Shown here piece after piece: positions 53,961 through 64,000 of a stretch of DNA of 64,000 nt. The DNA comes from Desmodesmus armatus. Lineage: Eukaryota > Chlorophyta > Chlorophyceae > Sphaeropleales > Scenedesmaceae. The position numbers and the translations under genes were made by a program. Under the pieces are notes generated by a model, which saw nothing but the letters and a program-made list of their open reading frames with translations, did no database searches and was not told the origin of the DNA. Location of the stretch: assembly GCA_007449985.2 (NCBI GenBank), contig VIIQ02000617.1, forward strand, positions 1 to 64,000. The letters run 5' to 3'. Positions within the stretch are counted from its first letter, which is position 1, and each line of letters opens with the position of its first letter.

Positions 53961-56900
53961 ATGAATGGTGTCAGCCCAGACAGGAAGCACAGAAAAGTGG
54001 CCGCCAGCAGCAGACACCAGTATGATGCGTTGAGGCGAAGAGCTTCAGCGCTGCTGAGGCGGGCCACTGCTGCAGGGCTGGCGTTCAAAGTGCCCCTGAT
54101 CGTGGGGGCGATCGTGGTGCTGCTGGTTGTCAACACCACGCTGCAGTATGCTGCGGGACCCGCTTTGCACAGGGCGCTGCCCTCGCAGGAGGCCAGAGGC
54201 AGCTCACAGGGGCAGAGCAGCAGAGCAGCAGGCCTGGCTCGACACATACCCAAGGGCCTTGTGACAGATGTTGTGCCTGGAGGGGCGGATGCTGAGCTGC
54301 TGTGTGTGGACAAGCAGACAGCATGCAGCAAAGAGTGAGTGGCGCGACGGTGAACCCTATCAGCTGCACTCCACCAGCTGCAGCAGTCGACAGGACCTGC
54401 TCTGTGCAAGGCAATCATCAGTGGTGCAGACATGCAGAAGGGCAGCCGATGGTGGTCAAATTTCGTTCTAGTGAAAATGACTGCATATGTGTGAGCCTGA
54501 CCTCATCTGGTGGTCCAGGCATGCAGGAATTTGCATACTAAGTTGCACAATGGCACACAACAACCCCACATGCAGCTGCCCAAGTGTGTTTCCCCCCTGC
54601 GCCCGCACCCGACTTGCCAACCCTGCATTTCTTCAACACGTGCTCCTCCCCCCCTCCCCCCCCCCCCCACCACCACCACCATCACCCCGTTTCTCACACC
54701 ATCCCACCTGCTCCCCTGCCCCTTCTGCTTCCCCACTGTTCGCCCAACCTCCTGCTGCAGCCACTGCTCCAAGGTGTCGTACAAGTACCAGGACTGCAAG
54801 GCCTCCTGCAACAGCTGTGAGACGCTGCGGCAGTCCATCCAGTCAGACACAGGGCTGCAGGTCAGGGTGGTGCTGGAGCTGACGGCCTGCCAGGACCTGC
54901 ACCCCAGCTGCGCTGCCTGGGCCAAGGGCAGCAGGTGCAGCAAGGAACCCAAGGCAATGCTGGAGCTGTGTCAGGTGTGCGGTGACAGCGAGGATTGCAC
55001 GTGGGGTACAATTGTTGACTCATAGTCTCTGTCGTAGAAGCTGCAAAGTTGCTTAAAGAGTGTGGGGTGTCAGGGGGTGAGGTGGGAGTGTGATATGCGT
55101 TTGGGACAGGGTGTTGCAGGCGGAGCATGGAGGGGCTGGCCAAAGTGGGCAGGGTGTTGCCGAGCTACCAGCGACACACAGGCACTACGGTGATATCATT
55201 GGAAGCAGCAATGCAGCATGCACTGCTGGGCTGTTTGGGCCAGTCACATGAATCTCTCCTGTTGATCCATGCATTCATGCCAGTGCCAGCACCCCATGCC
55301 ACATACTGCAGTCCTGTGCTTTATGTGTCAGCCATCAGTAGCTCTGTCCGCGCCTGCCTGCCTCTTGCGCACCTGTCCTGCAGGCTTCGTGTGGGTTTTG
55401 CCAGCCACCAGCCGTCAGCGCGCTAGCTGGCAGCAGCAGCAGCAGCCAGGCTGGTGCGTTGCTGGATGAGTGCCAAGATGACATGAATGTATGTCCTTTC
55501 CTGGCCTCAAATGGGCTGTGCAGCAGCGGCAGCATGTGGGTGGAGACGCAATGTGCACGCAGCTGTGGGCAGTGCAGCCTGGGCTCAGGGGGCAAAGCAG
55601 CAGGTGAGCCACAAGCTGGAAGCATGTGTCAGGTGGCATCTGCCTGCCGAGATAGTGAGGGAAGGTGTGAAGATGGCACGGGGGTGGAGCAGTGAGAGTG
55701 GCAACAGTGGTCGTGGCAGCAGCAGTAGCGCAGCAGTAGCAGTAGCGAGGAGGGAGTAAGGGTCGTCAGCAGTAGCAGAGGACAGGAAAAGGTCAGCAGA
55801 AGAGAGGCATACAGCAGAGACGTTGGGGTGGCTATGTTGACAGCAGGGAGTGTGTTGCTGCACTGCAGCTGCCACCCAATGGGGGGCACGGGTGGTTAGC
55901 TGGCTGGTAGCGCCACACAGCTTTAGGACACGGCAGACAGGCCAACCATCTCCTTGGTGGACTGCTGCTCAGTTACGCAACCCACGCGATGCTGCGTAAC
56001 CATGCTGTCCTACAGCAGACTGTCAACCCACGACCTCCACTGCTTCATTCTCGCGCTTGTTGCACAGGCACCAAGGCAGCACAGCAGCCCACATCAACGA
56101 GCAGCACTGGCAGCATCAGCATACAGCCGCCGCCTGCCAGCCTGGCAGCAGTAGTGCCCACTGAGGCTCAGGGCACAGGCAGCCCCAGCAGTGTGAAGCT
56201 GTACGGCAGACACAAAGCCAAGGGGCCCCTGACCGCACAAGCCATGGTGGCGTGGCCGCTGCCTGGCTGTAAGGACCACTTGGTGAGGATGAGGGTTCAG
56301 AGGAGGGTTGTGGGGCTGGGGGTTGAGGTTTAGGCAGCAGCTGGGGCGGCAGGGAGTTGCAGAGTGCTGTCAAATCCTGCTGGCAGCTGTGATTGTCAGT
56401 AGGGCTGCTTTGCGACGATCAGTCTGCATTGCCACTAGTGGTCAGGAATAGCAGCATTCCTGGAGCCCTTATGGTCCACAAGCAATGTTTGGGAAAGCGT
56501 CCAGAAAGATCAGGAAAGACGCCGGAAAATTTACTGTCCAAAGTTACTGCCACTGCCAGGAATCTGCTTGCTGGTCTAGCTCTGGGGTATAGACCTAGGG
56601 ACTCCCCTTGTGAGGTCCCTCTTTTGTACTGCTGCCTCACTGCTCCATTGCACTGCTTGTCCGTACCTTTGGTTCGTCCTCAGGAGCGTTGTTGCGCATG
56701 GGCCAGCTCAGCGCAGTGCACGAAGAACAGTATTGCTGCCTCACTGCACCATCGTCCTGCTTGCCTCCACCCTTTCGTGCCTCCCACCCTTTATACTGTC
56801 TTTAGGAGCGCTGTGGCGCGTGGGCCAGCTCAGGGGAGTGTACAAAGAACAGCGACTACATGTTGATAGCCTGCAAGGCGTCCTGCAAGCAGTGCAGCGC

Positions 56901-58911
56901 CCTGCAGACCCCCAGCCCCTTCAGTGAGGTGCAGCTGTCAAGTGGCTGGGTGATGCCCACCGTGGGCTTTGGCACCGCAGGGCTGGGTGTGGGCACTGCG
57001 CAGGCTGTGGAGTATGCAGCAGCGGCTGGGTACCGCATGTTTGACTCGGCTGAGGTGAGTTGCTGGTGGGTCGATTGGGGGGTTGGCAGCAATGTGGGAG
57101 GGTTGCTGGCCGCAACCGGCAAGGCAAGAAGGCAAGACAGTTGTATGCCTCTTGGCAGCATGCGTGTGGGCTGTTTAGGCAGCTGTTGTGTCGGGCCAGC
57201 ACCCTTCCCTAACCTTGCAAAGGAAGTCATGTATGTTCTCGGCGGGGTCGTCTCCTTTTCTGGGTGTTGCCTTGCCCTTCCCACATCCTATTGTAGTGGT
57301 TCTGCTTCCACACCCTACTGTAGTGGTTCTGCTGTGTTGTGCTGTGCCTGTGCCCACTCGCCCTGCCTACCCTCCTTGCCATGCTCTGCTCCTGCAGTCC
57401 AAGGACTGGTCTGATTTTTGCCGCGCTCTCAGCCTCATCCCAAGCTCTGTGCCCACATGACCTGCCCATGCTCTTTGCCATGCTCTGTGCCCACAGTCCA
57501 AGGACTGGTACGATGAGGTCTCAGTTGGCAAGGGCCTGGCCGCCTCAAAGGTACCTCGAGAGCAGCTGTTCCTCACCAGCAAGATCCACCCCCGGGACCT
57601 GGGCTATAACCAGACCCTGGCAGCCTTTGATCGGGTGCTGGGACACCTCCAGACCACCTACCTGGACCTACTGCTGCTGCACTATCCGGCCTGCTTTCCG
57701 GGTGCCAACTGTGTCCCCACAGTGGTGCATTCCTGGCAGAAGAGCTGGGGGGCGTTGGAGCACCTGGTCAGGCAGGGCAAAGTCAGGAGTATAGGTGAGG
57801 TGGAGGAGGAGGTGTTTGAAAAGCAGGACAGGTGTTGCACCTGGTCCATGATTCCTGCAGTGCTGACGTGGCTGACAGACTTTGTGGCAGTGTCAATTGA
57901 CAGCTGACCATCCCTGACCTCTGAGTGTGTTTGGCTGAGTTTGTGTGCATCGTGAGCTGGAAGCAGTTGAGTGTGAGACAGGCCAGCACATCCCCGCAGT
58001 GGTGTACATGTTGTCTGCACCTGCCTGCACGACCCTGCCCCCTGCCCCAACAGGAGTCAGCAACTTCGGACTGCCTGAGCTGCAGCAGCTGCTGTCTCTG
58101 GCGAAGATCCCGCCGGCAGTGGTAGAGAGCCGGTCTGACCCGTTTGCCATCAACCACCACGTTGTCCAGTGGTGCCTGCAGCACAACGTGACCTTCATCG
58201 CCTACAGCTCACTAGGCACGCAGTGGGTCAACACACCAGTGTCGGTCAACCCAGTGTTCAACAGCAGCATGTTGCAGGTGAGGCTAGGCAAGGCTAGGTG
58301 AGGTTAGGCTGGATGAGGCTATGGCAAGTAGGTCCAAAAACGGCAAGTAGGTTCAACAGCAGGCTACCTAGGCCGCACCAGGGGTGTGAGGGTGCGGGGG
58401 TATGAAGGTGTGAAGAAGCAGAGCAGCCACAGGGGTGTGATGGTGTGAAGAAGCACAGAAGCTACTCCACACCCCACACCCATTGGCAGGGGTGTGAGGG
58501 TGTGAAGAAGCAGAGCAGCCACAGGGTGCTGGGCGGCTGAGACGTGCATTGATGAAAGGACGTCAGGCTGGCGCAAGTGTCACCATCTCTTTCAACATCC
58601 ACAAGACCTCCTGAACAAATTGACATGTCAGAGCATTGCTGCATGTCACAGTGCTGCCCGGGGCTGTCTGTGGTGTTGTCATGCGTGTGCAGGCCATTGC
58701 TGCGCGGCATCCTGGCAAGAATGTGGGGCATGTGGTGCTGCGCTGGGCACTGCAGCTGGGCCAGGTGGTCATTCCGCGCAGCGCCAACCTGGACCACATA
58801 CCCCAGAACCTGCAGCTGTTTGACTTCAGCCTGAATGATGCAGAGATGCAGGCCATCAATGCACTGGACGGCACCTGGAAGACCGGGGGGCTGCCCCTCC
58901 CTGTGGCCTAG
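53961..58911 (+). CDS. Type II membrane protein with four ShKT modules fused to an aldo-keto reductase, 670 aa
   Basis: Exons 53961-54334, 54761-54974, 55384-55603, 56068-56282, 56806-57054, 57497-57794, 58054-58277 and 58693-58911 join with all phases consistent (2013 nt). A basic cytosolic tail of about 43 residues precedes one membrane span (VPLIVGAIVVLLVV, about 44-60), predicting a lumenal or extracellular remainder. Four ShKT modules follow: about 114-146 (ending DCKASCNSC), 167-202 (ACQDLHPSC..., ending CGFC), 225-260 (ECQDDMNVC..., ending CGQC) and 336-371 (GCKDHLERCGAW..., ending CKASCKQC). A Ser/Pro-rich linker separates the third and fourth. From about 380 comes an aldo-keto reductase: MPTVGFGTAGLG, FDSAE, DWYDEVSVG, LTSKIHPRDL, YLDLLLLHYP, KVRSIGVSNFG, VIPRSANLDH. 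The catalytic Asp, Tyr, Lys and His are all present. Algae and nematodes join ShKT modules to prolyl 4-hydroxylases, but I know of no described ShKT-aldo-keto reductase. Substrate unknown. Confidence 0.85.
56670..56850 (+). repeat. Duplicated exon 5 edge plus acceptor in the ShKT-aldo-keto reductase gene
   Basis: The real exon 5 begins at 56806 after TTTAG and reads ERCGAWASSGECTKNSDY. A copy begins at about 56683 after TCCTCAG and reads ERCCAWASSAQCTKNSIAAS before losing similarity. Both copies carry an acceptor, and the unit (about 123 bp) includes the intron stretch TGCTGCCTCACTGC and CTTGTCC/CTTGCC. Use of the upstream copy would replace the fourth ShKT module with an abnormal one. Confidence 0.85.
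57285..57525 (+). repeat. Duplicated exon 6 edge plus acceptor in the ShKT-aldo-keto reductase gene
   Basis: TCCAAGGACTGGT with an acceptor occurs at 57398 (CTCCTGCAG|) and at 57497, the real exon (GTGCCCACAG|, reading SKDWYDEVSVG). Upstream intron sequence is also repeated (CTTGCCATGCTCTG, and CACCCTACTGTAGTGGTTCTGC just before it in two copies). The unit is about 99 bp. The upstream copy runs into a frame without the needed Tyr-Asp-Glu. Confidence 0.85.
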
Positions 58912-59741
58912 CGGAGCAGAGTGCAGGCTGATAGTGACAGTGGAATGGGCAGCAGAACCTGGACGCAGCCAGGTCAGCACGCAGGCGCTGCTTACAAGCA
59001 AGACCCAGCAAAGCATGCAAGTGCTGCGGCTGCTTGTATTGGGGGTGAATGATTAATGTTGGTGCCTTTGGGAGTGAAATGCAATAGCTTGGGCCCTGTG
59101 TTGTGCTGTCACTGCCTGTTGGCAGTTCAAGTTGGAGGTGATGTGTTGCTGATGCTGCCACAGCCAAGTTGGCGATTGTGGGAGGCAGGGGGGGGGGGCA
59201 CTCAATGGACAGTGACTGTCAAGTTGCATGGGGTCCCTTGCATGTTCAGCTACAATGGCTGAGTGTGATATCAAACATCTGCATTTGTAATTTTCAGTAG
59301 GCACAGATTGCCTGCCACCCTTGTTGATGCGGCTGGTGCAACTCTGTCTGCGCTGATCACAACCGGTAAATGGAACCATGGTTCCAGTTTACTGCCAGGT
59401 CATCTTCCAGACATGCTACCTCCATCGGTTTACAACTGAATCCGCCCACACCAGGTGTACACTTGCTCAGCAATGCTCTGCCTGTGCATTCGGGTTTCTG
59501 TCAAATTTGTCATGGGGAGTGTTTGACTTGATCTCAGCTCACCCTGCCCGAGTAGACAAGAGCCAGCAACCTTTCAGCGACACGATACGAAGAAACCAAA
59601 ATCATGAGCAACCCGTTTTCAACAACGCACTGCTGTGCACCCTGTCTGAGTGGCTGCAACTGAAACTGACCTGGCACCCAAGTGCTTTAGCCATTCCACG
59701 GATGGTGTTGCTCCTTGTACCGTTAATCTGTCGCTCTGACT
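58912..59741 (+). other. Intergenic 0.8 kb between two plus-strand genes
   Basis: This should hold the 3' UTR of the ShKT-aldo-keto reductase gene and the promoter of the glycosyltransferase. The first 350 bp are G/T-rich like other 3' UTRs here, and a TGTAA at 59286-59290 is a fair candidate polyadenylation signal, 375 bp after the stop. No gene seen. Confidence 0.45.
59286..59290 (+). terminator. Candidate TGTAA polyadenylation signal
   Basis: TGTAA, the usual chlorophyte poly(A) signal, lies 375 bp after the stop of the ShKT-aldo-keto reductase gene, at the point where the G/T-rich bias of the downstream sequence fades. Confidence 0.35.
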
Positions 59742-62519
59742 ATGTCAAACACAGCATCGCTCGTTCGGTTGCTGTGCTTGCTGCTGCTGTTGGGGGTGGC
59801 TTGTTGCCTGGACGGGCAGTTGGGCAAGTCAGCATTGGTGACAGACTTAGAAATGGGTATACGCAGATACGAGGCAGTGGTGCATGATGGTGCCCAGGCA
59901 GCAGCAGTCAAGCTCTGGCTGCGCTTTCTGTGCACAGACGGCAGTGCATCGCCAGGCGACAGCAGACAGCAGCTTCATGGGTTTATGGCAGTGCTTCCAT
60001 TGAGCAATGAGGGTCCCAAATGGTCACCCAACGCCCCTCACTTGGATTCCTTGAAGCTTCGCCACAAACTGAACATGACAGTCAGCAGCAGGTAAGCCTT
60101 GAGGTCTCTGTCCATCAGCACAGGCATGTCGTCCTGGCAGCAGTCACACTGTCACTGCAGTGGTGCATCTTACAGCTGTAGACAGGATGACAACACCACA
60201 CTATAAATCAGGCCATCTGTTTCCTAAATATTCTGGTGAGGTACTAGCACGCACAGACATGTTCACGCATCAGTCTCAACGTTTGATCAGTGCCTCAACT
60301 GCACTGCCCAAATAGTCTGCCTGTCCTGCCTCTGCCTGTATCCTGCAGCACTGGCAGCACCAACTTTGTTGAGCTGGGCGCCTCAAACTTGGGCCTCATT
60401 CGCATAGCAGCAAACCTGTCAGGTTCTGGCCCCTTCGACCTTGCAATAGGTGGATCCGCTGCAGTCATCAGCCTGCCTCGGTCCACATGCCCCCAGCAGG
60501 AGCTGCCAGGAACACCAAAGCTTGCAGGAAGCTGGAACGTGCTGACCACCACCAGCATGTCAAGCCTCACAGCAGACAGGCTGGCATTTCTTGTGCTGCA
60601 GCACACACAGTACCACAGGTAACAAGTGACAGGACGTTGATTGCCTGCACCCACACCAATGCAGAACCACTGGGTTTCAGGAGGGGTGTGCATGTCTAGC
60701 ATCATAGAAACTCCACACATGCCCACTGTGCCCTTCCAACCCAGTCAAGAGTAATAGCCAGTTCTGAGCTAGCCATTTGCGCCGCTCATGTGGCAACAGG
60801 GGGGGGGGCAGGCAGCTTGCAGGCCATGCGGTTGATGTAAGCGTCGAGGGCAGCAGGCCAGCAGCAGAAAAGCAGCAACAGTCATGTATGCAGTGTTTTT
60901 CTGGTGCTTCCACAAACACACTAACACCAGCTGTCCCATATAATAGCCTCTACAGACCTGCTAACAACCGCCACAAAGTACCGCTGCCTCTATTGAGCAC
61001 AGTGTCTGGTGTCCTGCTGCAGGATGCTGGGCTTTGACGGCACCATCCTGCGCAGCAACATACACGAAAGCTTTGATCTGCTGAACATCTCTGCAATCAG
61101 AGAGGCAGTGGAGTCAAAAGAGCTTATCATCTGGCCATGGGTATGTTCAGGACTGGGTTTAGGCCACAAGCTGGGCTTCAATGCTTGGAATGCAGTTGAT
61201 GCCTCCAGCAACTTGCATAGCAACCGCTGTTCGAACGGTTTGACTTAGTAGTGCAGCAGTGCCCAGCATTGGGTAATGCCCATGTTGTTCTTGCGCCCCC
61301 CCCCCCCCCACCCCACCCCCCACAAACCTACAAACACATGTGCGTATGCTAGCTACACATGTACTCCCTGTGCCTTACACACGTACACATCCTCTCCTGC
61401 CTGCCGTGCCTCGCTCACTCACTTGCTCACAGACTCAAATCGCCCCTCCTTGCCCTCCAACATGCTGCAGGAGTACGAGCACGTTGCTGGGTGGTCCACA
61501 CACTTCTGGCAGCGCCCCAAGCACCAACTGACGCTGCTGGGAAGCTATGGCCGCAACACCTCCCTAGCATTCATCGACCTTGATGAGTTCATGGTCCTGC
61601 AGCATGGCCACAGCATACAGGTGATGAATGAGCTCATGGTCTTGCAGCATGCAAGTGATGCATGAGTTTATGGTCTTGCAGCATGGGAACAGCATACAGG
61701 TGACGCTTCTAATGATGATGCCAAACTTGGGTTGATGTCATGCCTGGCCGGTCTTTCACGTGCCAACAAATTGGGTTAAGTGCATCAAGATGGTGGACAG
61801 GCCACTGTGGCAATGTGTGTGGCAGGTGGCAGCCCCATGAGCGCATGCACACATCAATTGTTGAGCAACATATGTCCCGTACTGCTGTCTTTTTGCAGGA
61901 TGCGCAGTGTGGTGGGCGGCCGCTGTTGGATCCTGACCCTGGCGGCCCGCGTGCCTCCTTTGTGTTTCCAAGGTATCAAGCTAAATCCTGCCCACATGAC
62001 CCTGGAGACCTACCCTGCTGGCAGCAGGGCCAGTCGGCAACCAGCACAGAGGACAAGACGGTGTACCATTCCCTGTGCCCGATGTCGCCGCTGCACGGCA
62101 AGCTGCTTCTGCGAGCAGATATGGTGGACTCTGTGACCGTTCACTTCACTGTCAGTGGCAATGGTGTGACGAAACACCACAACCACCACGTCAACATGAC
62201 ATGTGCTTACTTACTGCACTTTTACTCGCTTGTTGAGGGGCGGCGGCCAGGTATTACAAGCGCCCTGGCCAAGCTGCCTCCCGTCCTGTGGCGGACGCCA
62301 GGCAATGGCCAGCATGGCGTTTACTGGCCGCAGGGCCTTTCCAAGCTGACTCATGAAGCCTGCAAGTCACCGCAGGCGCAGAAGGATGCCTTGAAGAGGT
62401 ACGAGGCATCCTGTGGAAATTCCAGCTGCACAGCCAGAGCGGTTCAGGGGCCACCGGCCCCACCAGGGGGTGATGGGCCGGGTGTGGGTTACCCCCAGGA
62501 ACAACCGGGCTGGCCATGA
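59742..62519 (+). CDS. GT92-like (DUF23) glycosyltransferase, secretory pathway, 502 aa, five exons
   Basis: Exons 59742-60091, 60349-60618, 61023-61140, 61471-61620 and 61899-62519 join in phase (1509 nt). The N-terminus MSNTASLVRLLCLLLLLGVACC is a signal peptide or signal anchor, placing the enzyme in the ER/Golgi lumen. The C-terminal half carries the family core: GFDGTILRSN, EYEHVAGWSTHFWQRPKHQ, and SLAFIDLDEFMVL with the DLDEF metal/nucleotide-sugar motif, followed by SFVFPRYQAKSC, LLLRADMVDSVTVHF and NHHVNMTCAYLLHFYSLVEG. Several Asn-x-Ser/Thr sites are present. The tail is Gly/Pro-rich. GT92 enzymes are galactosyltransferases in the studied animal and plant cases; the sugar and acceptor here are unknown. 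Exons 1-2 are less conserved. The start is chosen because it gives a complete signal sequence. Confidence 0.8.
61580..61702 (+). repeat. Tandem copies of a glycosyltransferase exon edge with its donor site
   Basis: The 3' edge of exon 4 (coding EFMVLQHGHSIQ|GTGATGA, about 61583-61627) is followed by two further copies: one at about 61629-61661 (GAGCTCATGGTCTTGCAGCATGCAAGTGATG), shortened, and one at about 61663-61706 (GAGTTTATGGTCTTGCAGCA...CAGCATACAG|GTGACG). The last copy keeps a complete in-phase edge and donor. The unit is about 40 bp. Confidence 0.85.
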
Positions 62520-62890
62520 AGGGGTGTGCGCTCAACTCTTCGTCAGGGCTGTGGCCGAGACCCTGCAGGTGCCATGGACTCTTTGGATTTGTTATTTGGC
62601 AGTTGTCAGTGGGACAGGTGCCCCTGGCTCTGCTTGTGCGCCTGCTGTGCATATTGGCAGCCCAAGTGCAGTCCGTGATTGCTGACGGATGCCAGCGCCA
62701 ACGTTTTGGGCGCATGTAGGCGCATGTACAGAGTAGCTTTCCAGGCTTCAAGACTGGATGTTCTGGTTGTTATCAAAACGCGCGCAGGCACGGCCGCCCT
62801 GTCCACTGTGCAGACATGCTCAGCATGTGCAAGCAAGGGTGTTCAAACTGCGGCTGTTGGGTTGTTTCTCACACCTGTGACTGGATGGTG

Positions 62891-62895
62891 TGTAA
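62891..62895 (+). terminator. Candidate TGTAA polyadenylation signal of the glycosyltransferase gene
   Basis: TGTAA lies 372 bp after the stop at 62519, at the end of the G/T-rich stretch. Confidence 0.4.
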
Positions 62896-63318
62896 AAGAG
62901 CATGTGCATGTCATGGCGTTTGCTAGCTAGTTAGCTTATAAGCTCTCATCTGTCTTAGCCAACTGGACCTGCAGGCTGAAAACTGCCTGATTGAGTGCCA
63001 ATCACTATTGCCTGCAGCAGCTGAGCAACCTTCCTTTGTGCTTGGATGCCATGTTCTGGTTGGGTTACTGAGGTTCGCTGGCAGTTTGCGGCTGGTTGTG
63101 CAGCATGCTCATCTCCTGTCAATGATGGTACGTCTGTGTGTAACGGCACTTTGCTCAATGTAGCCGACATGCAGGACAGTGTGCAGTCACTGCATGCCAT
63201 GTTGACCCACAGTCACTGGTGAAGTGTGCATGATCATGTGTGTGCCGATGCATGCAGTCATTTCTTTTTTCTGGCAGTCATATCCACAGCTACCTATCCC
63301 CAGCAATCCTCAACATTA

Positions 63319-63376
63319 CTGTTCAACTCACATTGAACATTGTTCAACTCACATTGTTCATTGTTCAACTCACAAG
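63319..63376. repeat. Short tandem repeat, 21-bp unit
   Basis: The motif TGTTCAACTCACATTG occurs three times at a spacing of about 21 bp (starts near 63320, 63341 and 63362), the last copy diverging after CACA. Confidence 0.8.
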
Positions 63377-63709
63377 ACATGTGTCACTAGTGTCAGCACG
63401 CGCACAAGGTACTCTGTGCCCTCAAAGGCTGTTACAAGCTTGATTGCAATCCACACCAGCTGTAGATCAACAGGCTGGCGTTATTTGATGACTTTTGTAT
63501 CCAATAACAATGGGCAGGACCACGCAACCAGAATTATCTCCACAATCACTGAACTGAGAGTTTGGCATCCTGTTTTGAGAGGCAGCCATAGCTCTACTTC
63601 TGCAGGGACATCTGCCGCAATGCCAAGACACTGGCCGGCCTTACTGGTGCAGCTACAGAAACAAACTGTTTGGTTGGTATGACCCACCACCGCATTCTGC
63701 AGTACTCAC

Positions 63710-63814
63710 CAGGAAGCGGTGTCTGGCTGCCTCTGGACACTGTTACAGGGCCACTGATTTGAAACCTCTGGCCACCCGGTGGCAAAGGCTGCAAAGGCTT
63801 TGCAGTGCCCAAGC
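63710..63814 (-). CDS. Candidate exon of an unidentified minus-strand gene near the right edge
   Basis: On the minus strand an acceptor TTGTAG| at 63815-63820 and a strong donor CTTCCTG|GTGAGTACTG at 63701-63709 enclose 105 nt that read LGTAKPLQPLPPGGQRF and then QISGPVTVSRGSQTPLPG without a stop. The composition looks protein-like, and the plus strand beyond 63.7 kb becomes C/A-rich as for minus-strand genes. Upstream exons would lie past the window edge. No family recognised. Confidence 0.3.
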
Positions 63815-64000
63815 CTACAAGCCAGTCGCTTGACCAAGGCACGAGAAATGATGATAAAGTACTAGTCCAAGGGCTCCTGCACTTTGCACTGCAAAGTGTG
63901 GCACACCAACACAACTGAAAGGCACCTGTCACAGGACACCAACGGTCGTTCCTGGCCTTGGCAGCGCAAATAAGAGCCTCATTGCAGGACCACAAGAAGC

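Larger units (their letters stand above)
62520..63709. other. 3' flank of the glycosyltransferase gene; no further gene seen to 63.7 kb
   Basis: The plus strand is G/T-rich to about 62900, consistent with a 3' UTR ending near the TGTAA at 62891-62895. From there to 63.7 kb no coding frame is convincing. A short tandem repeat lies at 63319-63376. Confidence 0.45.

Overview
The window looks like nuclear DNA of a green alga, probably a chlorophyte of the Chlamydomonadales type. Genes are on both strands and densely split by short spliceosomal introns (sites mostly CAG|GTG...CAG|G). Proteins are rich in Ala, Gln and Ser runs made of CTG/GCA triplets, TGTAA polyadenylation-like motifs follow several stop codons, and the protein set is algal: a plant-type phosphofructokinase with a likely transit peptide, ShKT domains on a type II membrane enzyme, and a BEACH-WD40 protein. 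Species is not certain. All exon structures were read by hand from splice consensus, phase and protein continuity, with no transcript support.

Layout: 1-470 holds two candidate minus-strand exons of a gene leaving the left edge. 0.5-5.8 kb has no gene I can defend but is strongly A/C-biased on the plus strand. 6.07-8.64 kb (-) is a Met/Pro/Gln/Ala-rich unknown protein with one apparent frameshift. 8.6-11.65 kb (-) holds the first exon of another unknown gene and unresolved sequence. 11.89-12.80 kb (+) is a 125-residue secreted cysteine-rich protein. 14.14-17.88 kb (-) is a Ser/Thr protein kinase with two opposite one-base frame breaks. 20.03-26.61 kb (-) is a ten-exon aldehyde dehydrogenase with a LINE-like fragment in an intron. 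27.94-30.69 kb (-) is a PEX11 peroxisome-division protein. 31.29-40.33 kb (-) is a twelve-exon FAN/NSMAF-like BEACH-WD40 protein. 40.62-42.75 kb (+) is protein-L-isoaspartate O-methyltransferase. 42.91-43.22 kb (-) is a small unknown protein. 43.88-49.28 kb (+) is a plastid-type ATP-phosphofructokinase. 50.34-53.61 kb (-) is a double thioredoxin-fold/GST-N protein. 53.96-58.91 kb (+) is a membrane-anchored protein joining four ShKT modules to an aldo-keto reductase. 59.74-62.52 kb (+) is a GT92-like (DUF23) glycosyltransferase. 63.71-63.81 kb (-) may be an exon of a gene leaving the right edge.

There is no operon logic and the genes are individually transcribed. Four head-to-head pairs share short intergenic regions: 11.65/11.89, 40.33/40.62, 43.22/43.88 and 53.61/53.96 kb.

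The most unusual feature is a recurring architecture. In at least eight places in five genes, a short segment carrying an exon edge together with its splice site has been duplicated in tandem into the neighbouring intron (2 to 4 copies, units of roughly 40-250 bp). A related tandem duplication covers the 3' end of the aldehyde dehydrogenase gene. These give decoy or alternative splice sites and suggest a local mechanism that lengthens introns. Other points of interest are the ShKT-aldo-keto reductase fusion, a 33-nt micro-exon, a probable GC-AG intron, and a near-perfect hairpin of about 90 nt in a PEX11 intron.
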